DNA of 64,000 nt. Source: Zophobihabitans entericus. Lineage in GTDB: Bacteria; Pseudomonadota; Gammaproteobacteria; Enterobacterales; Orbaceae. The position numbers and the translations under genes were made by a program. The DNA is taken from the NCBI RefSeq assembly GCF_011745665.1, contig NZ_CP050253.1:657418-721417 (forward strand), written 5' to 3'. This document shows, piece after piece, positions 32,206 through 44,736 of this stretch. Under the pieces are notes generated by a model that was not told the origin of the DNA, did not search any database, and saw only the letters and a list, made by a program, of their open reading frames with translations. Position 1 is the first letter of the stretch, and the number at the start of each line of letters is the position of its first letter.

Positions 32206-33990
32206 TTAGTCTTTTTTTGATAAAACAAGGGTTAAGGTATTAAATTCTTGCTTTTCCTGCGCTGTTAACCCTTCAGTTCGTGCTTTTGCAATCAAGACTT
32301 CTTGTCGATGGGTCAATATATTATCATAGACCTCTTTTAAAGTATTACTAAAAATCAATTCTATTTCATCTTCCGGGTACTTGTGATCCCAAACCGCCAA
32401 TGTTCTTAATTGTCTTTCAACCGGACTTTCTTTGTATTCTTCCAGCAGTTGTGCTGTTGATATATCTGGGTAGTGATGACAGATTTCAAGTAATTTTAAG
32501 AAGATATCCATCCCGGCAAGCTGAGACTGAGAGATATTTTTAGTGTCCGGAATCTGTTTAGCCAGCTCAGGATATTGCAGTAGTAAACCGATCAAAATAC
32601 GCATGGTGGTCAGCTTCATTTTGAGAGGTTGAACTGGTTGTACCGGTGTTTTGTTCTCATTTGCCGTTGTTGCAGGTTTATGGCTGGCAAACATCTTATC
32701 AATTTGGGATAGATCCAGAAGGCCTAAATATTGGCCAAGCTGTTGGCGTAGATACATACCAAAGGTTTCAGCTTTGACCTGAGCAATAAGGGGAATAGCT
32801 GTTGTACTCAGCTTTGCTCGTCCTTCTGCGGTAGTTAAATCGATCTGTTTGAGTAAACCTTCAAATAAAAAACTGGATAAGGTTTGAGCTTGTTGTAAAC
32901 GCAGTTCAAAAGCCTCTTTACCCTCCTTACGCACCATACTATCCGGGTCTTCGGTTTCCGGTAAAAACACAAATTTAATTTGTTTACCATCTATCATTGA
33001 AGGTAATAGGGTGGTTAATGCACGCCAGGCAGCACGGCGTCCTGCGTTATCTCCGTCATAGCAGAAGATAACATTATCTGTGGTACGGAATAGTAATTTA
33101 ATGTGTTCTTCTGTAGTTGCGGTACCAAGGGCAGCAACAGCATAGTTAATGCCATATTGCGCTAGTGCGACAACATCCATATAGCCTTCGACAACCAGTA
33201 ATTTTTCCGGATTTCTTTCTAGCTCAGAAGCTTCATATAAACCATATAACTGGCGACCTTTATGGAAAATCGAGGTCTCCGGTGAGTTCAGGTATTTGAC
33301 ACTATCATCCGCATTGATAGTTCGCCCGCCAAAACCGATAGTATTACCACGTCGATCCCGAATCGGGAACATAACACGCCCGCGGAAACGATCATATTGT
33401 CTTTGGTTATCGTTAGTAACGAGCATACCAGCTTGATCATAAAGCTCTTTCAGTGCTTTACTGCCAGCCATGGTACGATTGGTTTCATTCCAGTCATCAG
33501 GAGAAAAGCCAATATTAAAACGCTCAATGATTGACTGATCAAGCCCTCGTTTTTCCAGATAACTTCTGGCGGCTTCTGCTTCTTTCGTGGCTAACTTTTG
33601 ATGATAAAAATCAGCAATTTTATTCATCAGCGTATACATTTCTGCTCGTGAATTATGGGCAGAGACTTCTTTATTATTGTTTGGTGTAGTGTTGGTATAA
33701 GGAACAGTTAAACCTTTTAGATTTGCCAATTCTTCAATAGTTTCAACAAAAGATAAGCGGTCAAATTCCATTAAAAAATCAATGGCGGAACCTGAAGCGC
33801 CGCAACCAAAACAGTAGTAAATTTGTTTTTTATCGCTGACTGAGAAAGATGGTGTCTTTTCATTATGGAAGGGACAACAACCAAAATAGTTATTCCCTTT
33901 TTTCTTAAGTTTGACCCGAGCACCAATAATATCAACGATATTTGTGCGTGAAACAAGGTCAAAAATAAAATCTTTAGGAATAGAGCGCAT
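32206..33990 (-). CDS. dnaG: DNA primase DnaG
   Basis: DnaG synthesises RNA primers for replication. The N-terminal zinc-binding domain CCPFH...CFGCG is at about residues 38-64. The TOPRIM catalytic core follows, with VVEGYMDVVAL and the acidic pair in FCYDGDNAGRRA. The C-terminal helicase-binding domain is more variable. I use the ATG at 33990, which has an AGGAG site upstream and gives MRSIPKDFIFDLV. A TTG seven codons earlier is less likely. 594 residues compares with 581 in E. coli. Confidence 0.96.
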   Translation of the reverse strand: MRSIPKDFIFDLVSRTNIVDIIGARVKLKKKGNNYFGCCPFHNEKTPSFSVSDKKQIYYCFGCGASGSAIDFLMEFDRLSFVETIEELANLKGLTVPYTNTTPNNNKEVSAHNSRAEMYTLMNKIADFYHQKLATKEAEAARSYLEKRGLDQSIIERFNIGFSPDDWNETNRTMAGSKALKELYDQAGMLVTNDNQRQYDRFRGRVMFPIRDRRGNTIGFGGRTINADDSVKYLNSPETSIFHKGRQLYGLYEASELERNPEKLLVVEGYMDVVALAQYGINYAVAALGTATTEEHIKLLFRTTDNVIFCYDGDNAGRRAAWRALTTLLPSMIDGKQIKFVFLPETEDPDSMVRKEGKEAFELRLQQAQTLSSFLFEGLLKQIDLTTAEGRAKLSTTAIPLIAQVKAETFGMYLRQQLGQYLGLLDLSQIDKMFASHKPATTANENKTPVQPVQPLKMKLTTMRILIGLLLQYPELAKQIPDTKNISQSQLAGMDIFLKLLEICHHYPDISTAQLLEEYKESPVERQLRTLAVWDHKYPEDEIELIFSNTLKEVYDNILTHRQEVLIAKARTEGLTAQEKQEFNTLTLVLSKKD

Positions 33991-34016
33991 TTTGAATGTT
34001 TTCTCCTGCAAAAGAA

Positions 34017-34046
34017 CAACAAGCCGTACAGGTGTACGGCTTGTCT
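34017..34046 (-). terminator. Attenuator-like hairpin between rpsU and dnaG
   Basis: A perfect 12-bp inverted repeat (ACAAGCCGTACA at 34019-34030, TGTACGGCTTGT at 34033-34044) with a 2-base centre lies between rpsU and dnaG, followed on the minus strand by a T-rich stretch. The E. coli operon carries an internal terminator (T1) at the same place that lowers dnaG expression relative to rpsU. This hairpin is the likely equivalent. Confidence 0.85.
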
Positions 34047-34111
34047 GGATTCTGCCTGAACTTGTTTTTAGTTTCTAATTAGAAACAACACAAGTTTTCA
34101 CAAACAATCAA

Positions 34112-34339
<228 letters not shown>

Positions 34340-34393
34340 TCAAATAATTTAGATTCTTCCTAGCTGTTGCTAGAGATAAAAATTTAGTGCTGA

Positions 34394-34423
34394 ATTGTAC
34401 TGCTAATCTCTATGACTTGTAAA
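34394..34423 (-). promoter_or_regulatory. Sigma-70 promoter of the rpsU operon
   Basis: On the minus strand TTTACA (34423 to 34418) is separated by 18 bp from TACAAT (34399 to 34394). Transcription would begin about 60 bp before the rpsU ATG. This is the main promoter candidate for rpsU-dnaG-rpoD. Confidence 0.7.
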
Positions 34424-34464
34424 GAGGTTTATTATTTTGTTTTTCACGTTCTGTGATTATGGGT

Positions 34465-34510
34465 TAAATAAAGATATTACTGTTTATGGAATGAAACATC
34501 TCTTTATTTA
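34465..34510. repeat. Inverted repeat in the rpsU / transferase gap
   Basis: TAAATAAAGA (34465-34474) and TCTTTATTTA (34501-34510) are perfect inverted repeats of 10 bp with 26 bp between. They lie in the 264-bp divergent gap upstream of the phosphoethanolamine transferase gene. The arms are AT-only apart from one base, so chance is possible. A regulatory role is speculative. Confidence 0.4.
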
Positions 34511-34591
34511 GTTGATTCACTTAACATGAATCTTTATGATAGAGCACTTCTCGTATCTATTATTATAATATAAAAAGAAGAATTCTAATTC

Positions 34592-36163
34592 ATGGGTGGC
34601 TATTTAACAAAATTATTGTTGTTGCTATGTGCAGCAATACCGTCAATTTGTGTGCTGGGTAGTTCAACTGGTGTTTTCATTAAACAATATTTTTTGACCT
34701 TACTCTATCTTCTGTTTGTCGTGTTACTCTGGCGAAGTAAGTTTACCCGAATCTTTTCTATTCTTCTTTTAGTGTTATGGGTACTTAATATCAGTGCTTC
34801 CGTCATTATGTGGTACTTGTTTGGCAGCACGATCAATGTTCCTCTGGCGATGACAACGTTATCAACTAACGTTAATGAAGGGTTTGATTTTGTTGCTGGT
34901 TATTGGCAAGTTGCACTTATTGGCGTGTTATTCTTTATTTTTATGTTGTGGTTAATAGCAAATTTAGCGCGTAGCTTATCACCTAAAATATTAAAAATAG
35001 CCTCATGCATTTTCATATTAATTGTCGGTTATAAATTTTGTGAATCAGCCTTTAAGGGACGATTAAGCGATCCTTCTTTTTTGATGGTAGAAAAGGTGGC
35101 GTCTTATACTTCTCTTAATAATATTGCTCCCTTTAGTCGGGCAAATAATGAACTTGAGCTTTTATCGCAGGTAAATAAGTATCAACCCAATTATCAGTTA
35201 ACAGTGATAGATAAAGGTATTGATACTTATGTCATTGTTATTGGTGAGTCAGCTAGACGTAATAATATGAGCTTGTATGGTTATGCCCGACCGACAACAC
35301 CTAATCTGGAAGCAGAAAAAGATAATCTTTATATTTTTGAAAATGCAGTAGCAGCAGCCCCCATTACAACCATGTCTGTGGCTAAAACACTGACCGCTCA
35401 GGCAGCGGAGAGTAAAGAGTTGGCTGTTATTAATGATAATATTATCAATTTAGCTAATCAGGCGGGTTTTACGACTTATTGGTTTAGTAAACAAGGTTCA
35501 ATTGGTCGCTTTGAAACGATAGTGACTTCTATCGCGCAAAATGCACAACATAAACAGTGGACTTCTCAAGGCTATGATGGTGTGCTGTTAGATTATCTTG
35601 ATGGAGCATTAGCAGATGCTGACAGAAAGAAATTAATTGTACTTCATACCAATGGCAGTCATCTTTCAGCTTGTAACCAATATCCAGAGAGTGATAGTTA
35701 CTTTCAAACGGGTGGAGAAGAGAGTTATGAGGACTGTTATGATAATTCCATCCATTATACTGATCAGTTATTAGAAGATATCTTTTCCAGATTAAAGGAT
35801 CAGAATGCAGCAGTCCTTTATTTTTCTGATCACGGGCAGCATCGTCGGGTGAAAGGAAGTGGTGAGGTGGACTATATTCATGGTGCTATTAATCCTTATA
35901 AAGAAGCGGTAGATGTTCCTCAAATTATTTGGTTTAGCCCGAATTTAGCCCCTCAATATCGAGTGACTGGTTCATTACTATCACTTTATTCACTTTCAGA
36001 TAATTATGAACTCATTCAGGATTGGCTTGGCATTGAGCAGGCTAATTCACCAAATATTCATTCACCATTTAATTCTGATTATCAGCCGAGACGGGATGTA
36101 TTGATTATGGATACCCATGAGAAGGTATATTCTTATAATCAGTTAAAATCTGAGTCCGAATAA
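34592..36163 (+). CDS. Phosphoethanolamine transferase, EptA/CptA-type
   Basis: A 523-residue inner membrane enzyme with about five N-terminal transmembrane helices (to about residue 150) and a periplasmic sulfatase-fold catalytic domain. That domain starts near IDTYVIVIGESARRNNMSLYGY. The nucleophile Thr lies in AAPITTMS. Metal-ligand motifs are VLYFSDHGQH and YIHGAINPY. Enzymes of this family move phosphoethanolamine from phosphatidylethanolamine to lipid A, LPS core sugars or glucans. The acceptor cannot be told from sequence, so I give no symbol. The gene is monocistronic and followed by palindromic repeats. Confidence 0.85.
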   Translation: MGGYLTKLLLLLCAAIPSICVLGSSTGVFIKQYFLTLLYLLFVVLLWRSKFTRIFSILLLVLWVLNISASVIMWYLFGSTINVPLAMTTLSTNVNEGFDFVAGYWQVALIGVLFFIFMLWLIANLARSLSPKILKIASCIFILIVGYKFCESAFKGRLSDPSFLMVEKVASYTSLNNIAPFSRANNELELLSQVNKYQPNYQLTVIDKGIDTYVIVIGESARRNNMSLYGYARPTTPNLEAEKDNLYIFENAVAAAPITTMSVAKTLTAQAAESKELAVINDNIINLANQAGFTTYWFSKQGSIGRFETIVTSIAQNAQHKQWTSQGYDGVLLDYLDGALADADRKKLIVLHTNGSHLSACNQYPESDSYFQTGGEESYEDCYDNSIHYTDQLLEDIFSRLKDQNAAVLYFSDHGQHRRVKGSGEVDYIHGAINPYKEAVDVPQIIWFSPNLAPQYRVTGSLLSLYSLSDNYELIQDWLGIEQANSPNIHSPFNSDYQPRRDVLIMDTHEKVYSYNQLKSESE

Positions 36164-36180
36164 GAGAATCCTGTGTTGTT

Positions 36181-36290
36181 ATTAGCAGGTGTTTTGCGGG
36201 GAGCACGTCCCGCTAGCGTGTTCTTTTGTTCGGAGTCTGTGATTAGCTTTGGATTTTGGGGTGGCGCTGCTCGCTCCAAACCTATAACTA
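36181..36290 (+). repeat. Palindromic repeat element, modules A-B, copy 1
   Basis: Module A is GCGGGGAGCACGTCCCGC at 36196-36213, a hairpin with a GCGGGG stem and a 6-nt loop. It is followed after about 45 bp by the GC-rich imperfect palindrome B at 36258-36277. The same A-spacer-B layout recurs at 38.0, 43.2 and 51.3 kb. It lies 18 bp after the stop of the phosphoethanolamine transferase gene, with A nearest the gene. No ordinary T-run terminator follows this gene, so the element may act in its place. Confidence 0.8.
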
Positions 36291-36391
36291 CAATTAGATA
36301 AATAAGTCTGTTTGAAGCTGAGTTGATAGTTATTTTGCTACCCAGCTATGCTATATTAGTCAGAATCAGTTATAGAAATTAAAACTTATAG

Positions 36392-37420
<1,029 letters not shown>

Positions 37421-37515
37421 TGACTGCTTTGTGTAGTTATTAGCATTGTGTCTGGCGGGGAGCACGCCCCGCTGGCGTGGTGTTTTAGTTGGTGTTGTTA
37501 ATCAGAACGATGAGC

Positions 37516-37589
37516 TTGACGGCCTACCATACCGCAGAGGCACCCGCTCGTCAGGCTCGCTAAGACCTCTACGATATGCTCTCCGCCAA
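37516..37589 (+). repeat. Module C stem-loop repeat, copy 1
   Basis: This 74-bp repeat begins TTGACGGCC and ends CCGCCAA. It can fold into a long stem (terminal 7-bp arm with one A-C mismatch, central helix, then AGAGG/CCTCT) with a loop carrying CACCCGCTCG and TCGCTAAGA. The same loop words occur in the copies at 37844-37916 (inverted) and 51419-51491. Confidence 0.8.
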
Positions 37590-37622
37590 TTAACACATCG
37601 CGCACGTTCAGAAAAGAGTTCC

Positions 37623-37640
37623 TTTCTTAATATTAAGAAA
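37623..37640. repeat. 18-bp perfect palindrome
   Basis: TTTCTTAATATTAAGAAA is its own reverse complement and lies 16 bp before the TACCTAAA array. It is AT-rich, so cruciform or protein-dimer binding is possible but not shown. Confidence 0.6.
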
Positions 37641-37656
37641 CAATCATTTTAGAAAA

Positions 37657-37751
37657 TACCTAAATACCTAAATACCTAAATACCTAAATACCTAAATACC
37701 TAAATACCTAAATACCTAAATACCTAAATACCTAAATACCTAAATACCTAA
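37657..37751. repeat. TACCTAAA tandem repeat (about 12 units)
   Basis: Eleven complete identical 8-bp units TACCTAAA run from 37657 to 37744, plus a partial unit TACCTAA to 37751. There are no substitutions between units, which suggests recent slippage expansion. It is intergenic, so copy changes would not shift a reading frame. The array lies between two inverted C modules. Confidence 0.95.
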
Positions 37752-37843
37752 CTATATAAAAGTATTTATATATTCTATTCTGATATTACTATTCTAGATG
37801 TGAAATGAATGAGATTTTACTTGTTAAATCTCAGATGCAGTGA

Positions 37844-37916
37844 TTGATGGAGAGCGTACCTCATAGGTCTTAGCGAGTCCCCGAGCGGGTGCCTATGGGG
37901 TGCGGTAGGCCATCAA
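37844..37916 (-). repeat. Module C stem-loop repeat, copy 2 (inverted)
   Basis: On the minus strand it runs from TTGATGG (37916 to 37910) to CCATCAA (37850 to 37844), 73 bp. The outer arm pairs perfectly with a T-A pair where copy 3 has C-G. The inner arm is ATAGG/CCTAT where the other copies have AGAGG/CCTCT. Both changes keep the stem paired, which is evidence for selection on structure. Confidence 0.8.
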
Positions 37917-37950
37917 GTCCCACGGAACCAGCAACATCATCAAAAAGGTA

Positions 37951-38105
37951 CACGCTAGCGGGGCGTGCTCCCCGCCAGACACAATCCTAATCACGGGCAC
38001 TAACCCGAAAAGTATTGTGCGCGGGCGGCGTAGTTCTCCCTTAACCCAATACTAACGGCAGATTCAGAACAAAAAACACGAAAGCGGGGTGTGTTCCCCG
38101 CTAAA
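37951..38105 (-). repeat. Palindromic repeat, modules A-B-A downstream of fdhF
   Basis: Read from fdhF outward (minus strand), module A at 38101-38084 is followed by B at 38040-38023 (GGGAGAACTACGCCGCCC on the minus strand) and a second A at 37975-37958. The first A lies 40 bp after the fdhF stop. Spacing and sequence between A and B agree with the copies at 43.2 and 51.3 kb. Confidence 0.8.
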
Positions 38106-38140
38106 TAACTGTGCTAATTACAGACCATATTAAAAATGAC

Positions 38141-40288
38141 TTATGCAACTTCCGCCGTGCGACGTAAATGATCTTTTAAATCACTATAGAGCTGTTCGAT
38201 ACGCTGTTCCGCCCATGCCTGATCTTCAATCGAGTACACTTTTACAGCTGAATGTTTATATTCTGGCGTTCTGGAAATAGGATCAAGGTGATCAAGTGTT
38301 AACTCATTACAAGCACCAATCCACCACTGATAAGTCATGTAGACCGCACCTTTATTAGCACGTGGTGTGACATTTGCACGAGTAATGACTTTACCACGAC
38401 GTGATTCAACCCAGACCAGTGCCTGATCTTTAATGCCTAAGCGTTCTGCATCAAATGGATTAATTTGTACATAGCCAGGCTCATCAGCCAGAGTTTGTAG
38501 CGGACGGCAGTTCCCCGTCATGGAACGACAAGAATAGTGCCCGACTTCACGCACGGTACAAAGTACCATCGGATATTCTTCATTGATCTGCTCTTTTGGT
38601 GGAATCCAGTCAGCACTAGCAAGTAAACCTTTACCATTTGGTCGGTCAAATTTATTACCTTTATACAGGTAAGGCGTGCCTGGGTGGTCTTCTGTCGGGC
38701 AAGGCCACTGTACATAACCAAGTCCGGCCATTTTTTCATACGTTGCACCAGCATAAAGATCGCAAAGTACACGCATTTCATCCCAAATCTCTTTGGTATT
38801 TTTATATTTCATTGGATAGCCAAGCGCAGTTGACATCAGACTGATAATCTCCCAGTCAACTTTAACGTCACCGGTGGGTTCAATGGCTTTTTCAAAATGC
38901 TGGAAGCCACGGTCAGCACTGGAGTAAATTCCTTCATGCTCACCCCATGATGTTGCAGGTAGAATAACATCGGCAACCGAAGCCGTTTTCGTCATGAAGA
39001 TATCCTGAACAACTAATAGATCTAATTTAGACAGAGCTTCTCGCATCAGTGATAAATCTGGATCGGTTTGCAGTGGATCTTCACCCATCACATAATAAGC
39101 TTTAATTTTGCCTTCTAAAATACGGTGCGGAACCTCGGTAATTGTTGCTCCCGGATTGTCAGGTAAGCTTGTAACTCCCCAGGCTTTAGCAAATTTTTCA
39201 CGTACTTTAGGATCGGCCACTTTTTGGTAGCCAGGATAATCTTTTGGTGTTGCGCCCATGTCACACGCGCCTTGCACGTTATTTTGACCACGAACCGGGC
39301 CAACCCCCACACCTGGACGACCAAGATTACCAGTGACCAGAGCCATGCTTGACAGGCCTTTAATCACATCAACACTTTGACCCCACTGCGTTACACCCAT
39401 GCCCCACAAAATAGTGGCAGAAGGTGCTGAAGCGTACATCTGCATTGCATCACGAATATCTTTGGCTTTTAGTCCGGTAATCTCTTCAACATATTCAGGC
39501 GTATATTTATCAATGACTGCTTTCATGTCATCAAAGCCTTCGGTATAACGTTCAACATACTCTTTGTTATACAGATCTTCATTGATTAAGACATTTAAGA
39601 AAGCATTAGCTAGAGCCATGTTACTACCGTTTTTCAGTGGTAACCATAAATCGGCGATACGGGCTGTTTCAATATAGCGTGGGTCACAAACAATGATTTT
39701 TGCACCGTTTTCTTTTGCTTTTAAGATGCGACGAGCAACGATAGGATGAGAATCTGCAGCATTGTAACCAAAGACTAAAATACATTTAGTATTTTCGATA
39801 TCATTAATTGAGTTACTCATAGCACCATTACCCAGTGTCATCTGGAGAGAGGCTACTGAAGGGCCATGACAAACACGTGCACAGCAGTCGATATTATTAG
39901 TACCCACTACGCCACGAGCAAATTTTTGCATCACGTAGTTAGTTTCATTACCCGGACCGCGTGAAGAGCCGGTTAACATAATCGCGTCAGGACCTTCTTC
40001 CGCTTTAATTTTAGCTAAGCGAGAGCTCACATATTCAATCGCTTCATCCCAGGTAGCTGCTTCAAACTCTCCACCCTTTTGGCGACGAATAAGTGGCTGA
40101 GTTAAGCGTGGTGTCAGGATTTTAGTATCATTTAAAAAATCCCAGCCATAATAACCTTTTAAGCAAAGTTCACCTTGATTAGTGACGCCATTGGCACCTT
40201 CAGCACGGATAATTTTATTGTTCTCAACCACTAAGTTGAGCTTACAACCTGATGCACAATAAGGACAAACTGTTAATACTTTTTTCAT
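38141..40288 (-). CDS. fdhF: Formate dehydrogenase H-type subunit, cysteine form
   Basis: FdhF oxidises formate to CO2 with a molybdopterin-guanine-dinucleotide cofactor. The 715-residue protein has an N-terminal [4Fe-4S] site (C8, C11, C15, C42). The active-site motif is NNIDCCARVCHGPSV. Residue 140, selenocysteine (TGA) in E. coli FdhF, is an ordinary cysteine codon (TGT at 39871-39869). The conserved His141 follows it. Length equals E. coli FdhF, so start and end are secure. It is the last gene of an aegA-hydN-fdhF operon, so electrons probably go to HydN/AegA rather than to a hydrogenase, none of which is visible nearby. Confidence 0.95.
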   Translation of the reverse strand: MKKVLTVCPYCASGCKLNLVVENNKIIRAEGANGVTNQGELCLKGYYGWDFLNDTKILTPRLTQPLIRRQKGGEFEAATWDEAIEYVSSRLAKIKAEEGPDAIMLTGSSRGPGNETNYVMQKFARGVVGTNNIDCCARVCHGPSVASLQMTLGNGAMSNSINDIENTKCILVFGYNAADSHPIVARRILKAKENGAKIIVCDPRYIETARIADLWLPLKNGSNMALANAFLNVLINEDLYNKEYVERYTEGFDDMKAVIDKYTPEYVEEITGLKAKDIRDAMQMYASAPSATILWGMGVTQWGQSVDVIKGLSSMALVTGNLGRPGVGVGPVRGQNNVQGACDMGATPKDYPGYQKVADPKVREKFAKAWGVTSLPDNPGATITEVPHRILEGKIKAYYVMGEDPLQTDPDLSLMREALSKLDLLVVQDIFMTKTASVADVILPATSWGEHEGIYSSADRGFQHFEKAIEPTGDVKVDWEIISLMSTALGYPMKYKNTKEIWDEMRVLCDLYAGATYEKMAGLGYVQWPCPTEDHPGTPYLYKGNKFDRPNGKGLLASADWIPPKEQINEEYPMVLCTVREVGHYSCRSMTGNCRPLQTLADEPGYVQINPFDAERLGIKDQALVWVESRRGKVITRANVTPRANKGAVYMTYQWWIGACNELTLDHLDPISRTPEYKHSAVKVYSIEDQAWAEQRIEQLYSDLKDHLRRTAEVA

Positions 40289-40348
40289 GTTCGATACTCC
40301 GAATTTGCCAAAGAGTATTATTTATAACTCTCTGACGATAAATAAACT

Positions 40349-42921
<2,573 letters not shown>

Positions 42922-43236
42922 TCAGGGATAAAGAAAGCTGACAATGCTTATTACAATAAATATCGTTTTTCTAAGTGAATCAATCAATAACAGACAAATT
43001 TACTTTAGTCACTCTTTGTATCCACTGATGATAATAATTCTTATTTTTATTAAATTAAATTAAATATATAGTTAGGGTCACATTATATTGTTTTTTGCAC
43101 AATATGGAAGTTAAGGCGCAATCTTAATAAGGATTATAAGTATAATTGTGATCTGAGCCCTTGTTATTGGGCATTCTTATAGTTTATAACCCGGTTTATT
43201 GTGGAAAAGTTGTATATTTTTTGAATTAATAGTGGT

Positions 43237-43320
43237 TGGGGCGGCGCAGTTCGCCCTAAACCCAATACTAATGACAGACCCAAAACAAAGACTCACGCCA
43301 GCGGGGTGTGCTACCCGCTC
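43237..43320 (-). repeat. Palindromic repeat element, modules A-B, downstream of hslU
   Basis: Minus-strand order from hslU outward is A at 43318-43301 (GCGGGTAGCACACCCCGC) then B at 43256-43239 (GGGCGAACTGCGCCGCCC). The module order and spacing are the same as at 36.2, 38.0 and 51.3 kb. The element lies just beyond the hslU terminator. Confidence 0.8.
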
Positions 43321-43357
43321 AAACACCTTGCTGATATCTCCACAAATCTACACAAAT

Positions 43358-43388
43358 AAAAAAAAGCGCGTAATTACGCGCTTTTTTA
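43358..43388 (-). terminator. Terminator of hslVU
   Basis: A 28-bp perfect palindrome with GCGCGTAATTACGCGC (43366-43381) at its centre and A/T arms (43360-43387) lies 12 bp after the hslU stop. On the minus strand it ends in a T-run. Confidence 0.92.
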
Positions 43389-43399
43389 AACATTGTAAT

Positions 43400-44725
43400 T
43401 TATAAAATAAACTTACTTAAATCTTCATCAGCAACAAGCTTATCTAAATGATCACTCACATATTGAGCATCAATCATAATTGTCTTGCCATTTAAATCAC
43501 TCGCTTCAAAAGAGATATCTTCCATCAGGCGTTCCAGCACAGTATGTAAACGACGTGCACCGATGTTTTCATTTTGCTCATTAACCTGCCAGGCTGATTC
43601 AGCAATTTTACGAATACCATCCTGAGTGAACTCGATGTTTACACCTTCTGTCGCCATCAGTGCTTTATATTGTACCGTTAATGATGCATTTGGTTCCGTT
43701 AAAATACGTTCAAAATCAGCACTGGTTAACGCCTGAAGCTCAACACGAATTGGCAGACGGCCTTGCAGTTCAGGGATAAGATCTGACGGGCTGGCTGTCT
43801 GGAAAGCACCAGATGCGATAAATAAAATGTGATCTGTTTTAACTGCACCATGTTTAGTTGAAACAGTACAACCTTCAACCAGTGGCAGCAGGTCACGTTG
43901 TACACCTTCACGGGAAACATCAGGGCCCGATGTCTGGCCACGTTTACACACTTTATCGATCTCATCAATAAAGACGATACCATTTTGTTCAACTGCTTCA
44001 ATCGCCTGATGTTTTAGCTCTTCCGGATTAACCAGTTTAGCAGCTTCTTCATCAATCAATTGCTTGAAAGCATCTTTGATCTTCATCTTACGAGGCTTAG
44101 CTTTTTGGCCGCCTAAGTTCTGGAACATGGATTGCAGCTGATTAGTCATCTCTTCCATTCCCGGAGGAGCCATAATTTCAACACCAATATTTACGCCAGC
44201 AACTTCAATTTCGATCTCTTTATCATCCATTGAACCTTCGCGTAATTTTTTACGGAAAGCCTGACGAGCAGTGGATTCTGAGTGATCTATTTGTCCCCAG
44301 CCATCTTTTGATGGAGGCACTAAAACATCTAAGATACGCTCTTCAGCCAGTTCTTCTGCACGGTAGCGATTTTTTTCAATTGCTTCCTGACGAATCATTT
44401 TGACCGCAGAGTCGGTTAAATCACGAATAATTGAATCAACTTCTTTACCGACATAACCGACTTCAGTAAATTTGGTTGCTTCAACTTTAATAAATGGTGC
44501 GTGAGCCAGTTTTGCTAAACGACGGGCAATCTCTGTTTTACCCACACCAGTTGGACCAATCATCAAAATATTTTTCGGGGTAACTTCATGACGCAGCGCT
44601 TCATCAAGCTGCATTCTGCGCCAGCGATTACGTAAAGCGATAGCAACTGAACGCTTCGCTTTGTCCTGCCCAATAATATGTTGATTTAGTTCGCTTACAA
44701 TTTCACGGGGTGTCATTTCGGACAT
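43400..44725 (-). CDS. hslU: HslU, ATPase subunit of the HslUV protease
   Basis: HslU is the AAA+ unfoldase that feeds substrates to the HslV peptidase. Walker A is GPTGVGKTE, the pore loop is GYVGKEVDS and Walker B is IVFIDEID. The C-terminus is EDLSKFIL, the tail that docks into HslV. The ATG at 44725 gives [10 protein letters not shown], the enteric start. A slightly longer frame (MVI first) is unlikely. 441 residues. It starts 11 bp after hslV, tightly coupled. Confidence 0.97.
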   Translation of the reverse strand: MSEMTPREIVSELNQHIIGQDKAKRSVAIALRNRWRRMQLDEALRHEVTPKNILMIGPTGVGKTEIARRLAKLAHAPFIKVEATKFTEVGYVGKEVDSIIRDLTDSAVKMIRQEAIEKNRYRAEELAEERILDVLVPPSKDGWGQIDHSESTARQAFRKKLREGSMDDKEIEIEVAGVNIGVEIMAPPGMEEMTNQLQSMFQNLGGQKAKPRKMKIKDAFKQLIDEEAAKLVNPEELKHQAIEAVEQNGIVFIDEIDKVCKRGQTSGPDVSREGVQRDLLPLVEGCTVSTKHGAVKTDHILFIASGAFQTASPSDLIPELQGRLPIRVELQALTSADFERILTEPNASLTVQYKALMATEGVNIEFTQDGIRKIAESAWQVNEQNENIGARRLHTVLERLMEDISFEASDLNGKTIMIDAQYVSDHLDKLVADEDLSKFIL

Positions 44726-44736
44726 AATTACCACTC

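Larger units (their letters stand above)
37445..37985. repeat. 541-bp interval bracketed by a 35-bp inverted repeat
   Basis: The 35 bp at 37445-37479 and the reverse complement of 37951-37985 agree at 34 positions. The arms contain module A. Between them, module C is also present in inverted copies, so the whole interval is roughly symmetric around the TACCTAAA array. There is no transposase. It could be a miniature element, or two head-to-head 3'-end repeats. Confidence 0.8.
37421..38140. other. Repeat-dense 720-bp gap between hemB and fdhF
   Basis: These 720 bp separate convergent hemB and fdhF and hold no plausible gene. In order they contain an A hairpin (37455-37472), a C stem-loop (37516-37589) and an 18-bp palindrome (37623-37640). 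A TACCTAAA tandem array (37657-37751) and a small hairpin (GAGATTT/AAATCTC, 37811-37832) follow. The rest is an inverted C (37844-37916), an inverted A (37958-37975), an inverted B (38023-38040) and another inverted A (38084-38101). From either gene end one meets an A module first. Confidence 0.85.

Noticed and set aside
37446..37652. Small open frame downstream of hemB
   Set aside because: It runs through repeat modules A and C and has no ribosome-binding site.
37657..37751. Possible CRISPR-like array
   Set aside because: The units are contiguous 8-mers without spacers, and no cas genes are in the window.
37445..37985. Insertion sequence
   Set aside because: Terminal inverted repeats are present, but there is no transposase frame and no clear target duplication. 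It is kept only as a repeat structure.
42961..43000. FNR site upstream of aegA
   Set aside because: Only isolated TTGAT half-sites occur. No TTGAT-N4-ATCAA of correct spacing was found.
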